NCBI RefSeq assembly: GCF_003627815.1
Contig: NZ_CP032698.1
Span: 4,216,001-4,280,000 of the forward strand
DNA length: 64,000 bases
Source of the DNA: Streptomyces hundungensis
GTDB taxonomy: Bacteria > Actinomycetota > Actinomycetes > Streptomycetales > Streptomycetaceae
Direction: 5' to 3'
The notes below the pieces were generated by a model that saw nothing but the letters and a program-made list of their open reading frames with translations, did no database searches and was not told the origin of the DNA. Position numbers and translations under genes: made by a program. This document shows positions 16,133 to 24,460 of the stretch, one piece after another; within the stretch, counting starts at the first letter, position 1; each line of letters opens with the position of its first letter.

Positions 16133-17011
16133 TCAGCCGATGCGCGCGACCGGCGCGTCGACGTCGTTGCGGTCCACGACCAGGCGCTTCCCGCCGTGCG
16201 TCTCGTCGGAGTTGCCCGCGTACTGGTGGATCCGACGGTGCTGCCAGGCGTCCTTGTGCAGCGCCGCCTCCTGGTAGAGGGCGGGGCCGGAGCGCCAGCG
16301 AGCGAACCAGATCGCCGCCGGAAGGTCGCTCTTGCCCGCGACCCTGGCCTGCTCGATCTGTCGTACGCCCGATTCGGCGCTGCTGTAGAACCCGGGCAGA
16401 TAGCCGCGCTCGCGCACCTCCCGGTTCCAAGCCCGCACGAAGTCCAGGGTGGTCCTGGCGCAGGCCGCGTTGTTCGCGTTGTACGCCTCCAGGTCGAGGT
16501 AGAGGGCGCTGCCCTCGCGGATGCCGAGCTCCGCCGCCTCCTGGACCGCCTGCTCCCCCTCGGAGCTGCCCTGCTTGACGGGTTGGTTGCCGATCTTCAC
16601 CTTCTGCTTGTTCGCGGCGTACACGCACGGGGACTGCGACCCGACGAACACGGGCAGCACCTGCCAGCCCATGTCGTGCACCTGACCCACCCATGCCTCG
16701 TTGAGGTTCTTCTGGACCAGGCAGTGCCGGCCGCGCCCCGCGTAGTAGACGCCGACACCGCGGTACGGAGAACTCTTCTTCCAGGCCCGCATCGTGTCCA
16801 GCGGAGGCGTGTTGCAGGTGTCGAAGGCGGCCCCCCGGAACGACATGGCGTCCGCCACCCTGTCCTCCCACTCCCACCCGTCGTCCGCGGCGGCGGTCGG
16901 GGCGAGCAGGGTGGCCAGGGCGAGGAGGGCGGTGGTCAGGGCGGCGAGGGCCGTGGCGCGGGCGGCGGAGGCGGTGACAGAGGGGGCGGAAGTCAGTCTG
17001 AAGCGGCGCAT
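16133..17011 (-). CDS. secreted DUF1906 (Rv2525c-like glycoside hydrolase-like) protein
   Basis: A 292-residue protein from ATG 17011, with a signal peptide (RRFRLTSAPS then ALAALTTALLALATLLAPTA; cut after TAAA). The mature part begins AMSFRGAAFDTCNTPPLDTM and contains YLDLEAYN, FYSSAESGVRQ, IWFARW and IHQYAGNSDETHGGKRL, the order of DUF1906 domains with a TIM-barrel fold related to GH25 muramidases. The acidic residues DLE and D in VVDRNDVD sit where catalytic acids would be. A cell-wall role outside the cell is likely; enzyme activity is not proven for the family. Confidence 0.85.
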   Translation of the reverse strand: MRRFRLTSAPSVTASAARATALAALTTALLALATLLAPTAAADDGWEWEDRVADAMSFRGAAFDTCNTPPLDTMRAWKKSSPYRGVGVYYAGRGRHCLVQKNLNEAWVGQVHDMGWQVLPVFVGSQSPCVYAANKQKVKIGNQPVKQGSSEGEQAVQEAAELGIREGSALYLDLEAYNANNAACARTTLDFVRAWNREVRERGYLPGFYSSAESGVRQIEQARVAGKSDLPAAIWFARWRSGPALYQEAALHKDAWQHRRIHQYAGNSDETHGGKRLVVDRNDVDAPVARIG

Positions 17012-17144
17012 GGCCCGAGTGAACGGGCCCCCACCCGCACCGGCCACCGCTCGGGCCGCCCCCTGCGCCGTACGGGCGCAGGATCAGCCGTACGGGCACA
17101 CGGTCGGCCGTCCGACCCGGCGCGGGCCGCCCTTTGACGGCCGC

Positions 17145-18311
17145 TCAGCCGTCCCGGCCCAGGACCAGGCCCGAGGTCGGGACGCCGGTGCCGGCCGTGA
17201 CGAGGACGTGCGCCGCGTCCGCCGTCTGGTTCACCGAGGTGCCCCGGAGCTGGCGGACCGCCTCGGCGACGCCGTTCATCCCGTGCAGATACGCCTCCCC
17301 CAGCTGCCCCCCGTGGGTGTTGAGCGGCACCGCGTCCGCCGCCACGAAATCGGCCGCCTCGCCCGGAGCGCAGAACCCGAACTCCTCCAGCTGCATCAGC
17401 ACGAACGGCGTGAAGTGGTCGTACAGGATCGCCACGTCGATGTCGGCGGGGGCGAGCCCGGAGGTGCGCCAGAGCTGTTGGGCGACCACCCCCATCTCGG
17501 GGAGGCCGGTCAGCTCGTCCCGGTAGAAACTGGTCATCGCCTCCTGTCTGCGCCCGGCGCCCTGCGCGGCCGCGGTGATCACGGCGGGCCGCTGCCGCAG
17601 GTCCCTGGCCCGCTCGGTGGTGGTGACGACGAGGGCCTGGCCGCCGTCGGTCTCCTGGCAGCAGTCCAGGAGCCGCAGCGGCTCCACTATCCACCGCGAC
17701 GCGGCATGGTCGGCCAGGGTGATCGGCTTGCCGTGGAAGTAGGCCGCCGGGTTGTTCGCGGCATGGCGCCGGTCGGTGACGGCGACATGACCGAAGGCCT
17801 CGGGGGTGAGGCCGTAGGTGTGCAGATAGCGCTGGGCGGCCATGGCGACCCATGAGGCGGGCGTGAGCAGCCCGAACGGAAGGGACCAGCCCAGGGCCGC
17901 GCCCTCCGCCGACGGCTCGCGGTGCTGCACTCCGGAGCCGAAGCGCCGCCCCGACCGCTCGTTGAACGCCCGGTAGCAGACCACCACTTCGGCGACACCG
18001 GTCGCGACGGCGAGGGCGGCCTGCTGCACGGTCGCGCACGCCGCGCCGCCCCCGTAGTGGACGCGTGAGAAGAAGGAGAGCTCGCCCATGCCGGTCGCCT
18101 GCGCGACGGTGATCTCGGGGCTGGTGTCCATGGTGAACGTGACCAGGCCGTCGACGTCCGAGGGCGAGAGCCCCGCGTCGTCGAGCGCCGCCTGCACCGC
18201 CTCGACGGCCAGCTTCAGCTCGCTGCGCCCCGAGTCCTTGGAGAACTCCGTCGCGCCGATCCCCACGATCGCCGCCCTGCCGCCGAGCGAGTCGGCCCCG
18301 CGCACGCTCAT
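17145..18311 (-). CDS. thiolase-fold lipid-transfer protein, Ltp2-like aldolase
   Basis: A 388-residue thiolase-superfamily protein: GGRAAIVGIGATEFSKDSGR at the N-terminus, HYGGGAACATVQQAALAVAT mid-N and NTHGGQLGEAYLHGMNG at the C-terminal core. In Mycobacterium tuberculosis, Ltp2 partners with the DUF35 domain of ChsH2 to perform the retro-aldol step that removes the last steroid side-chain carbons. Here it is the last gene of an operon with the same set of families (fadE, chsH2-like, fadE, chsH1-like, ltp2), with an ATGA overlap to the MaoC gene. Function is inferred from this context; the native substrate in Streptomyces is unknown. Confidence 0.85.
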   Translation of the reverse strand: MSVRGADSLGGRAAIVGIGATEFSKDSGRSELKLAVEAVQAALDDAGLSPSDVDGLVTFTMDTSPEITVAQATGMGELSFFSRVHYGGGAACATVQQAALAVATGVAEVVVCYRAFNERSGRRFGSGVQHREPSAEGAALGWSLPFGLLTPASWVAMAAQRYLHTYGLTPEAFGHVAVTDRRHAANNPAAYFHGKPITLADHAASRWIVEPLRLLDCCQETDGGQALVVTTTERARDLRQRPAVITAAAQGAGRRQEAMTSFYRDELTGLPEMGVVAQQLWRTSGLAPADIDVAILYDHFTPFVLMQLEEFGFCAPGEAADFVAADAVPLNTHGGQLGEAYLHGMNGVAEAVRQLRGTSVNQTADAAHVLVTAGTGVPTSGLVLGRDG

Positions 18312-18718
18312 GACGCGGCCCCACCGAGGACGTGGCCCCCGGGCACGGCCACCCGTACCGTGCCCGTCACATGGTGGCCGAGCCGGTTGGCCCCGACGAC
18401 CCGCACCTCGGCCACCTCGCCGTCCACGGCCGTGACCGTGCCCGTCAACGTCATCAGGTCGCCGGGGTAGTTGGGCACGCCGAGCCGTATCCGCACGGAC
18501 CGCAGCCGCGACGCCGGGCCGAAGTGGTCGGTGATGTATCTGCCGACCAGACCGTTGGTGGTCAGGATGTTCATGAAGATGTCCGGGGACCCCTTCTCCC
18601 GCGCGAGCACCACGTCGTGGTGGACGTCCTGGTAGTCGCGGGACGCCACGGCCCCGGCCACGATCAGGGTCCGCGTGATCGGGATCTCCAGGGGCGCCAG
18701 CTCGTCTCCCGCCTTCAT
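18308..18718 (-). CDS. MaoC-type enoyl-CoA hydratase subunit, ChsH1-like
   Basis: A 136-residue single hot-dog domain. The hydratase motif ASRDYQDVHHD places Asp28 and His33 one position from the catalytic Asp29/His34 reported for M. tuberculosis ChsH1. The rest (DIFMNILTTNGLVGRYITD, PGDLMTLTGTVTAVDG) follows the MaoC fold. In mycobacteria ChsH1 forms a heterodimer with the MaoC half of ChsH2; both partners are present here. It overlaps the ltp2-like gene by ATGA and the upstream fadE by 4 bp. Confidence 0.87.
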   Translation of the reverse strand: MKAGDELAPLEIPITRTLIVAGAVASRDYQDVHHDVVLAREKGSPDIFMNILTTNGLVGRYITDHFGPASRLRSVRIRLGVPNYPGDLMTLTGTVTAVDGEVAEVRVVGANRLGHHVTGTVRVAVPGGHVLGGAAS

Positions 18719-19854
18719 GCCCGCACCCCCTCGTGTCCGGACGCACCCTCCGAGGGGCACGATTCGGCCGCCTTCTCGAACGCGCCCTCCGAGGGGCGCG
18801 GCTCGGCCGTCCGCCCGGCGCGCGCCGCCACCTTCTCGGCGACGATCGCCTCACCCAACTCCGCCAAAAGCCGCGCCCCGCACCCCAGATGGGCGTCCAG
18901 TTGCCGGCCCCACAGGAAGTGCCGGTGGACGGGGTGCTCCACATCCGCGCCGAGCCCGCCGTGCAGATGCTGGCCCGCGTGCACGACCCGGGTGCCCGCC
19001 TCGGATGCCCACCAGGCCGCCGTCAGCGCGTGCGTCCCGTACGGCAGCCCCTCGTCCCGCCGCCAGGCCGCCTCGTAGGACGTGACCCGTATCGCCTCCG
19101 TGTCCATGTACGCGTCGGCGGCCCGCAGCAGCACGGCCTGGTTGGTGGAGAGGGGACGCCCGAACTGCTCGCGGGTGGTGGTGTGGTGGACGGCCCGGGC
19201 CAGCGAACCCGCGCAGACCCCGGCCTGCAACCCCGCGAACGCCGTGCGGGCCGTCGCCAGCACGTCCTCGTACGCCCCCGCGCCGCCCACCCGCTCCGCC
19301 GGGGCCGCCTCCAGGGTGAGCCGCCCCGCCGACCAGGGCGCGGTCGTCTCCACCGGCTCGGCCCGCGCGTCGGCGACCCGTACGAGCCACAGCCCGCGCG
19401 CCACGTCCGGAACCAGCACATGGGTGGCGTCCCGCAACCAGGGCACGAGCGGCACGCACCCGCTCAACTCCCCTTCACCCGTGGCCCGTACGCCACCTTC
19501 CGCCGCGGGAAAGGCACCGGTCACCACGGTCTCGCCCGCCCGCAGGGCCGGCAGCAGCCGCTCGCGCTGCTCGGCCGTGCCGTGGGCGGTGAGCGCGAGG
19601 ATGCCGTAGACACAGTGGGCCGCGAACGGGACCTGTGCCGTGGTTCTGCCCTGCTCTTCCAGGGCGAGGACCAGGCCGAGAAGGCCGACCTCCTCGACCG
19701 CCGCCACCAGGCCCGCGCCGCACAGCGCCTTCCACAGCTCGGCATCGCTCCCCGAACCGGCCGCCGCCAGCCGCTCGTGCGTCGAGAGGTCCCCGAAGAT
19801 CTGCCCGGCGAGCCGACGGGCGGCCTCCTGCTCCTCGGTGGGCGTGAAGTCCAT
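18715..19854 (-). CDS. acyl-CoA dehydrogenase subunit, FadE28-like
   Basis: A 379-residue acyl-CoA dehydrogenase, divergent and shorter in the middle domain than typical ACADs: MDFTPTEEQEAARRLAGQIF start, PFAAHCVYGILALTAHG, then the helical C-domain REQFGRPLSTNQAVLLRAAD and HLHGGLGADVEHPVHRHF. Low similarity in the substrate loop and pairing with a second ACAD in the same operon fit the heterotetrameric FadE28-FadE29 type. The C-terminus carries two PSEGA units (RPSEGAFEKAAE, CPSEGASGHE), a small tandem duplication. Its start overlaps the upstream stop as TGATG. Confidence 0.85.
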   Translation of the reverse strand: MDFTPTEEQEAARRLAGQIFGDLSTHERLAAAGSGSDAELWKALCGAGLVAAVEEVGLLGLVLALEEQGRTTAQVPFAAHCVYGILALTAHGTAEQRERLLPALRAGETVVTGAFPAAEGGVRATGEGELSGCVPLVPWLRDATHVLVPDVARGLWLVRVADARAEPVETTAPWSAGRLTLEAAPAERVGGAGAYEDVLATARTAFAGLQAGVCAGSLARAVHHTTTREQFGRPLSTNQAVLLRAADAYMDTEAIRVTSYEAAWRRDEGLPYGTHALTAAWWASEAGTRVVHAGQHLHGGLGADVEHPVHRHFLWGRQLDAHLGCGARLLAELGEAIVAEKVAARAGRTAEPRPSEGAFEKAAESCPSEGASGHEGVRA

Positions 19855-20927
19855 CAGGCCGCCTCCGCCCGGAACACGGGTAGCTCCAACTCGTGGTCCG
19901 CGCGCAGGAATTCGAGGCGCACCGGCATCCCGATCCGGACCGCTTCCGGCTCCACGCCCACCACATTGCTGATGATCCGCACGCCCTCCGCGAGCTCGAT
20001 CAGGCCCACCGCGTAGGGCGGGTCGAAGGCGGGGAAGGGCGGGTGGTGCATCACGACGTACGAATAGACCGTCCCGTCCCCGCTCGCCTCGACCGTGTCC
20101 CACCGGCCCGATCCGCAGGCGTGGCAGCCCGGCAGCCAGGGAAAGCGCAGCTCGGCGCAGTCGTGACAGCGCTGGATGAGCAGCCGGTGCTCGGCGACCC
20201 CCGCCCAGAACCCGGCGTTGTCCCGGTTGACGACGGGCCGCGGCCGCAGCACCCGGGCCACCGCACCGCCCCCACCGTCCGCACCGCCCGCCCCTCCCGC
20301 GGGCACCGTGCTCCCGCGAATCGGGGAACCGGCCCGTACGGGGTGCTTGGTGAGCGGACGTGACTGCACGGGTTCACCGGCGAGCGGACCGGCCCGTTCG
20401 GGTTCGGTGGCGGCGCGTGAACTCGCTTGCGCAGGCACGTACTTGAGGATGCGGAAGCGATGGGTTCCCGCGAGTTCGCCGTTGGCGCGCACGTCCATCC
20501 GCGTGGTGACGAAGTGCCCGGTCCCCAGCTTGGTGGTCTTGCGCTCGGACACCGTCTCGATCAGCGCGTCATAGGTGACGCGGTCACCCGGCCGCAGATC
20601 GCGCACGTACTCCTGCTCGCAGTCCGTGGCCACCACCGAGGTGAAGCCGGCCCCGTCGAGCAGCTCGAACAGTTCGTCGTAGCCCGAGGCGCGGCCCGTC
20701 CCGTCGCCGTGCCCGGAGAGGCCGCCCATCGTCCAGGCCTGGAGCATCGTCGGCGGCGCTATCGCGTCCGCCCCCGTGTACGCGGGGTGGGTGTCGCCCA
20801 TCGCCTCGCACCAGTGCCTGATCATGGGCGCGTTGACGAGGTCCTTGCCGACTCCTCCGGTCGCCGCGGGACGGCCCTCGAACTTCTTCAGCCGGCTCAC
20901 GAATTCCGCCTCGTCCACCTTCTCCAC
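19854..20927 (-). CDS. MaoC/DUF35 fusion, ChsH2-like
   Basis: The GTG at 20927 gives 357 residues. Residues 1-180 are a MaoC-like domain (VEKVDEAEFVSRLKKFEGRP, APPTMLQAWTMGGL, GDRVTYDALIETVSE). After a Gly/Ala/Pro linker (SPIRGSTVPAGGAGGADGGG) residues 225-357 form DUF35 with a zinc rubredoxin-like CHDCAELRFPWLPGCHACG and an OB fold (YAVGLIELAEGVRIISNVVG). This architecture is exactly that of ChsH2: the MaoC part pairs with ChsH1, the DUF35 part with Ltp2. The GTG lies 6 bp past the stop of the upstream fadE. Confidence 0.87.
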   Translation of the reverse strand: MEKVDEAEFVSRLKKFEGRPAATGGVGKDLVNAPMIRHWCEAMGDTHPAYTGADAIAPPTMLQAWTMGGLSGHGDGTGRASGYDELFELLDGAGFTSVVATDCEQEYVRDLRPGDRVTYDALIETVSERKTTKLGTGHFVTTRMDVRANGELAGTHRFRILKYVPAQASSRAATEPERAGPLAGEPVQSRPLTKHPVRAGSPIRGSTVPAGGAGGADGGGGAVARVLRPRPVVNRDNAGFWAGVAEHRLLIQRCHDCAELRFPWLPGCHACGSGRWDTVEASGDGTVYSYVVMHHPPFPAFDPPYAVGLIELAEGVRIISNVVGVEPEAVRIGMPVRLEFLRADHELELPVFRAEAA

Positions 20928-20932
20928 CCCCC

Positions 20933-22096
20933 TCACCGCTTCCCCCGCTTCATCCCGAGCCGCATCGTCGCGACGATCTCCCGCTGCACCTCGCTCACCC
21001 CGCCCCCGAATGTGTTGATCTGCGCCGCCCTGTTCATCCGCTCCAGCTCCCCGTCCCCGAAGGCGCCGGGCGAACCGCCCCGGATCAGGCCCGCGTCCCC
21101 CACGATTTCCTGACACATTCGATACGTTTCGACCGCGGACTCCGTTCCCGTGAACTTCACGCCGCTGGCGTCTCCGGGGGCCAGGACACCGGCCCCCACA
21201 TCCCCCACCAAACGCCAGCTGAGCAGGCGATTCACCGCCAGCCGGGCATGGATGGCAGCCAGTTTCGCCTTCACCCATTCGTGGTCAACAGGGCGCCTCG
21301 CACTCACCGGATCGGGTGTACAGGCGTACGCGAGGGCAGCCTCGTAGAAATCCTCGGCCTGCATCCCGATGGCGGCGAGCGCGACCCGCTCGTGGTTGAG
21401 CTGGTTGGTGATGAGGCCCCAGCCCTCGTTCTCCGCCCCGACCAGGTTTCCGAGCGGCACCCGGATGCCGTCGTAGTAGGTCGCCGTGGTGGTCAGGCCT
21501 CCGACGGTCTCGATCGGGGTCCAGGAGAACCCAGGCGCGTCGGTGGGTACGAGAACGATCGAAATCCCCCGGTGCTTGGGGGCGTCGGGGTCGGTGCGGC
21601 AGGCGAGCCAGATCCAGTCCGCGTGCTGGGCGTTGGAGGTGAACACCTTCTGCCCGTCGATCAGCCAGGAGTCCCCGTCCCGTACGGCCCGGGTGCGGAG
21701 CGAGGCGAGATCGGTCCCGGCCTCCGGCTCGCTGTAGCCGATCGCGAAGACGAGCTCACCGCGCAGGATCCTGGGCAGGAAGAACGCCTTCTGCTCGGCG
21801 GTCCCGTACTTCATCAGGGTCGGCCCGACCGTGTTCAAGGTGACCATGGAGACGGGCGCGCCCGCCCGGTAGGCCTCGTCGAAGAAGACGAACTGCTCGT
21901 CGGCGCCCCGGCCCTGACCTCCGTATTCGACGGGCCAGCCGAGCCCGAGCAGCCCGTCCGCCCCGATCCGGCGCAGCACCGCCCGCTGCGCTTCCGGGTC
22001 CGTGCCCTGGGGCGCCCCCTCGGGCATCAACGTGGCGAAGTACGAACGGAGTTCGGCGCGCAGTTGCTCCTGGCGCTGGGTCGGGGCGAGGTGCAC
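20933..22096 (-). CDS. acyl-CoA dehydrogenase, FadE29-like
   Basis: A 387-residue ACAD with the family landmarks: WPVEYGGQGRGADEQFVFFD, FAIGYSEPEAGTDLASLRTR, WLIDGQKVFTSNAQHADWIW (FAD and substrate binding) and the C-terminal helix region NTFGGGVSEVQREIVATMRL. Its length equals that of M. tuberculosis FadE29. As the first gene of the operon it probably forms an alpha2beta2 complex with the downstream FadE28-like protein and oxidises a short branched or steroid side-chain acyl-CoA. A 17-bp palindrome at 22169-22185 lies 73 bp upstream. Confidence 0.88.
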   Translation of the reverse strand: MHLAPTQRQEQLRAELRSYFATLMPEGAPQGTDPEAQRAVLRRIGADGLLGLGWPVEYGGQGRGADEQFVFFDEAYRAGAPVSMVTLNTVGPTLMKYGTAEQKAFFLPRILRGELVFAIGYSEPEAGTDLASLRTRAVRDGDSWLIDGQKVFTSNAQHADWIWLACRTDPDAPKHRGISIVLVPTDAPGFSWTPIETVGGLTTTATYYDGIRVPLGNLVGAENEGWGLITNQLNHERVALAAIGMQAEDFYEAALAYACTPDPVSARRPVDHEWVKAKLAAIHARLAVNRLLSWRLVGDVGAGVLAPGDASGVKFTGTESAVETYRMCQEIVGDAGLIRGGSPGAFGDGELERMNRAAQINTFGGGVSEVQREIVATMRLGMKRGKR

Positions 22097-22168
22097 GACG
22101 GTGACCTTCCGCGCGTACGGACACGTCGGTGGGCCGTCGCGGGTGCGGGCCGGCCTCCGAATCGGGTT

Positions 22169-22185
22169 TCTGACTGTCCGTCAGA
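22169..22185. promoter_or_regulatory. palindromic operator candidate for the fadE/igr-like operon
   Basis: TCTGAC-TGTCC-GTCAGA has exact 6-base arms and lies in the promoter zone of the operon starting at 22096. The size fits a TetR-type site; no regulator gene is adjacent. Confidence 0.55.
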
Positions 22186-22335
22186 TATGGCCTCGCTGTC
22201 AATGCCCCAGGGCCACGGGCGTCCGGAGGCGGCCCCCGCACCCATGCCGACGGCCCGGGTGGCCGTGCCGAAGCACTGTCACCCGGGCCGCCGTTCAGGC
22301 TATGGACCGGTCCCCGCGGCAGCGGAGCCGACGGA

Positions 22336-22647
22336 TCACCACAGGCGGAAGAAGTTCACGGCGACGTTGGAGTTGCCCTGGTTGATCGAGGTGAAGGCGG
22401 AGCCGTTCACCTGGGCGGTATTGCTCTGATTGGTGGCGCCGGAGCCCACCGCCTGCTGCTGCGTGGTGGACGAGCTGCCGCGGTTGTCGTGGCCGACCCC
22501 GCTGCCGCTGACGGTCGCCACCGCCGCGTTCGATCCGTGGCCCGCGATGGAGCCGTTGTCGGCGGAGGCGACACCCGAGCAGAGGGCGGCGGCCAGGGGC
22601 AGCGCGGCAACGGCGGCGAGGATGCGGGCGGTACGGATGCTTGCCAT
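22336..22647 (-). CDS. small secreted Asn/Gln/Ser-rich protein
   Basis: A 103-residue preprotein with a strong RBS (GGAGG before ATG 22647) and a signal peptide ending SGVASA-DN. The mature ~74 residues are Ser/Gly/Asn/Gln-rich without Cys: AVATVSGSGVGHDNRGSSST, QQQAVGSGATNQSNTAQVNG, AFTSINQGNSNVAVNFFRLW. The NQxNxAxVxG spacing recalls curlin-type amyloid repeats, but no chaplin or rodlin signature is present. It is likely exported; function unknown. Confidence 0.75.
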   Translation of the reverse strand: MASIRTARILAAVAALPLAAALCSGVASADNGSIAGHGSNAAVATVSGSGVGHDNRGSSSTTQQQAVGSGATNQSNTAQVNGSAFTSINQGNSNVAVNFFRLW

Positions 22648-23352
22648 GTCAATTCCTCCAGGAACCAGATGTGGCGGGTGATACGCGTGATTCGTGTGGT
22701 TCGGGTTGTGCGGGCGGTCCGAGTGGTTCGGCTCGCCGCGGGCCGTGCTCGTGTTGCTCAAGTACGGCCTGTTCCAAGGCAGTTGGCCGACCGCCCCGGA
22801 CGCTCTGTGACGACGTCGCGAGATCAGAGTTGCCCACCGAATCCCCGGCGAACCAGGCATTGGGGCACCTTTCGCCCGCAAGCGTGAGGACATGTCGATA
22901 AACCCCCAAGGCGCCATCAAAGCTCTGGCCAAGGCTGGAGGGTGGCCGCGAGAGCCGTGCCCTCCCAAGGGGAGAACCGTTTCTGCTCGGATTCGGCCAA
23001 CCTGATCCGACGTCCCGGCCACCGCTCTGACCCCCCGCCCCCTCCCGCCATCACCCCCCCACCCGAGGACCCCAAGGCGTCATCTGAGGGCCACCTGTCC
23101 GCCACCCGCCCGTCGCCCAGCGGGGATGGGGTCGATACCGGGGAGGGGGGTGTGACGGAAGTGACCGAGGGGGTGCGGCGGGAGGGAGCGCGGGGGTGCG
23201 GCGGGAGGGGGCGCGGGGGCCACGCCCGGGCCGGCGGCGCTCACCACCGGTCAGCCGATGCCCTCGAACCCGGCCAAGTCCCCTCGCCCACCGCTCCCAC
23301 CCCTGTCCTGAAAGGGATTCCCTTTCTCGAACATTCGTACGAACATGGAGCC
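22648..23352. other. 705-bp intergenic region, no supported gene
   Basis: Degenerate GTGTGGTTCGG-like repeats lie at 22678-22735, and G-rich low complexity at 23140-23225. Short frames exist but lack codon bias and RBS. The promoter of the prim-pol gene is probably near 23300. Confidence 0.5.
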
Positions 23353-24216
23353 ATGGCCACCATCGACCGGCAGGCCGCCACCCTGGCCCTCGCCCACGCC
23401 CTGTCCGCCGCCGAACGCGGCCTGCCCGTCATCCCGCTCTCCCGCACCAAGCTGCCGGCCCTGCCCTCGCCCCACCGTGACGATCCCCGGCCGGTGCTCT
23501 GCCGCGGAGAGTGCGGGCTGCCGGGGCACGGGGTGCACGACGCCACCACCGACCCGGCCGCGGTACGCGCGCTGTTCGCGGCCGCGCCCTGGGCGACCGG
23601 GTACGGGATCGCCTGCGGCCGGCCACCGCACCACCTCATAGGGATCGACCTCGACACCAAGCCCCCGGAGGCCGACGCCACGGCGGCCCTCCAACACCTG
23701 GCGCTGCGCCACCTGTTCACCATCCCGGAGACCGTGGTGGTGATCACTCCGAGCGGGGGCCGGCACATCTGGCTGACCGGCCCGCCCGGCACGGTGGTGC
23801 CGAACTCCGCGAGCAGGCTCGCCCCCGGCATCGACATCCGGGGCGCCGGTGGCTATCTGGTCGGCCCCGGCTCGCTGAGCACCCGGGGCGTCTACCGGCT
23901 GGCCCCCGGCACCGCCCACCTCGGCCCGGCCCCCTGCCCCCGCGCCCTCCTCGACCTGCTGACCCCGCCGAGCCGGCCCCACGCCGCCCAGCCCCACGGA
24001 GACCACCAGGGGCACGGCCTGGTCCAGTTCGTCCTGGCCGCCCACGAGGGGCAGCGCAACACCCGGCTGTTCTGGGCGGCGTGCCGCGCCTACGAGAACG
24101 GCATCGGCGAGGAGCTGGCGGGCGCGCTCACCTCCGCCGCGATCCGCACCGGCCTCACCGAACAGGAGGCCCGAGCGACGATCGCCTCCGCCGCCCGCAT
24201 GAACGCGGCCCGCTGA
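23353..24216 (+). CDS. bifunctional DNA primase/polymerase (prim-pol) domain protein
   Basis: A 287-residue AEP-superfamily protein. The catalytic motifs are visible: LIGIDLDTK (metal-binding Asp pair), TPSGGRHIWLTG (the sxH motif) and GAGGYLVGPGS. A CRGECGLPGHGVH cluster near residue 55 may bind zinc. Such proteins in plasmids and phages prime replication; chromosomal Streptomyces copies have no defined role. It lies beside tRNA-Ser(TGA) but no integrase or helicase is near. Confidence 0.85.
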   Translation: MATIDRQAATLALAHALSAAERGLPVIPLSRTKLPALPSPHRDDPRPVLCRGECGLPGHGVHDATTDPAAVRALFAAAPWATGYGIACGRPPHHLIGIDLDTKPPEADATAALQHLALRHLFTIPETVVVITPSGGRHIWLTGPPGTVVPNSASRLAPGIDIRGAGGYLVGPGSLSTRGVYRLAPGTAHLGPAPCPRALLDLLTPPSRPHAAQPHGDHQGHGLVQFVLAAHEGQRNTRLFWAACRAYENGIGEELAGALTSAAIRTGLTEQEARATIASAARMNAAR

Positions 24217-24266
24217 CGGGCCGCCCCGCCCGGTACCGGTCCCGCCTTCGCCCAGGAGGCATGCGC

Positions 24267-24297
24267 AAGGGGCGCCTCGCGATGCGAGACGCCCCTT
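24267..24297. terminator. terminator hairpin between prim-pol gene and tRNA-Ser
   Basis: AAGGGGCG and CTCGC pair with GCGAG and CGCCCCTT around a short loop. It may serve the minus-strand tRNA and the plus-strand gene. Confidence 0.65.
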
Positions 24298-24322
24298 CTG
24301 ATCAGCGCTTTCACTGAGCCTG

Positions 24323-24409
24323 CGGTGGGTGTGGGATTTGAACCCACGGTGACATCGCTGCCACGACGGTTTTCAAGACCGTTCCCTTAGGCCGCTCGGG
24401 CAACCCACC
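24323..24409 (-). tRNA. tRNA-Ser(TGA)
   Basis: An 87-nt class II tRNA: acceptor GGTGGGT/ACCCACC, anticodon loop CTTGAAA (anticodon TGA, reads UCA/UCG), long variable arm, T-loop GGTTCAAATCC. Confidence 0.95.
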
Positions 24410-24460
24410 CGTGCCCCCGTCGACCAGCGGCGGAAGCGGCTACAGCCTACCGGCAACAGG

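Noticed and set aside
22892..23002. Small ORF starting MSINPQGAIKALAK
   Set aside because: Only about 36 codons, no RBS, and poor codon bias at its end.
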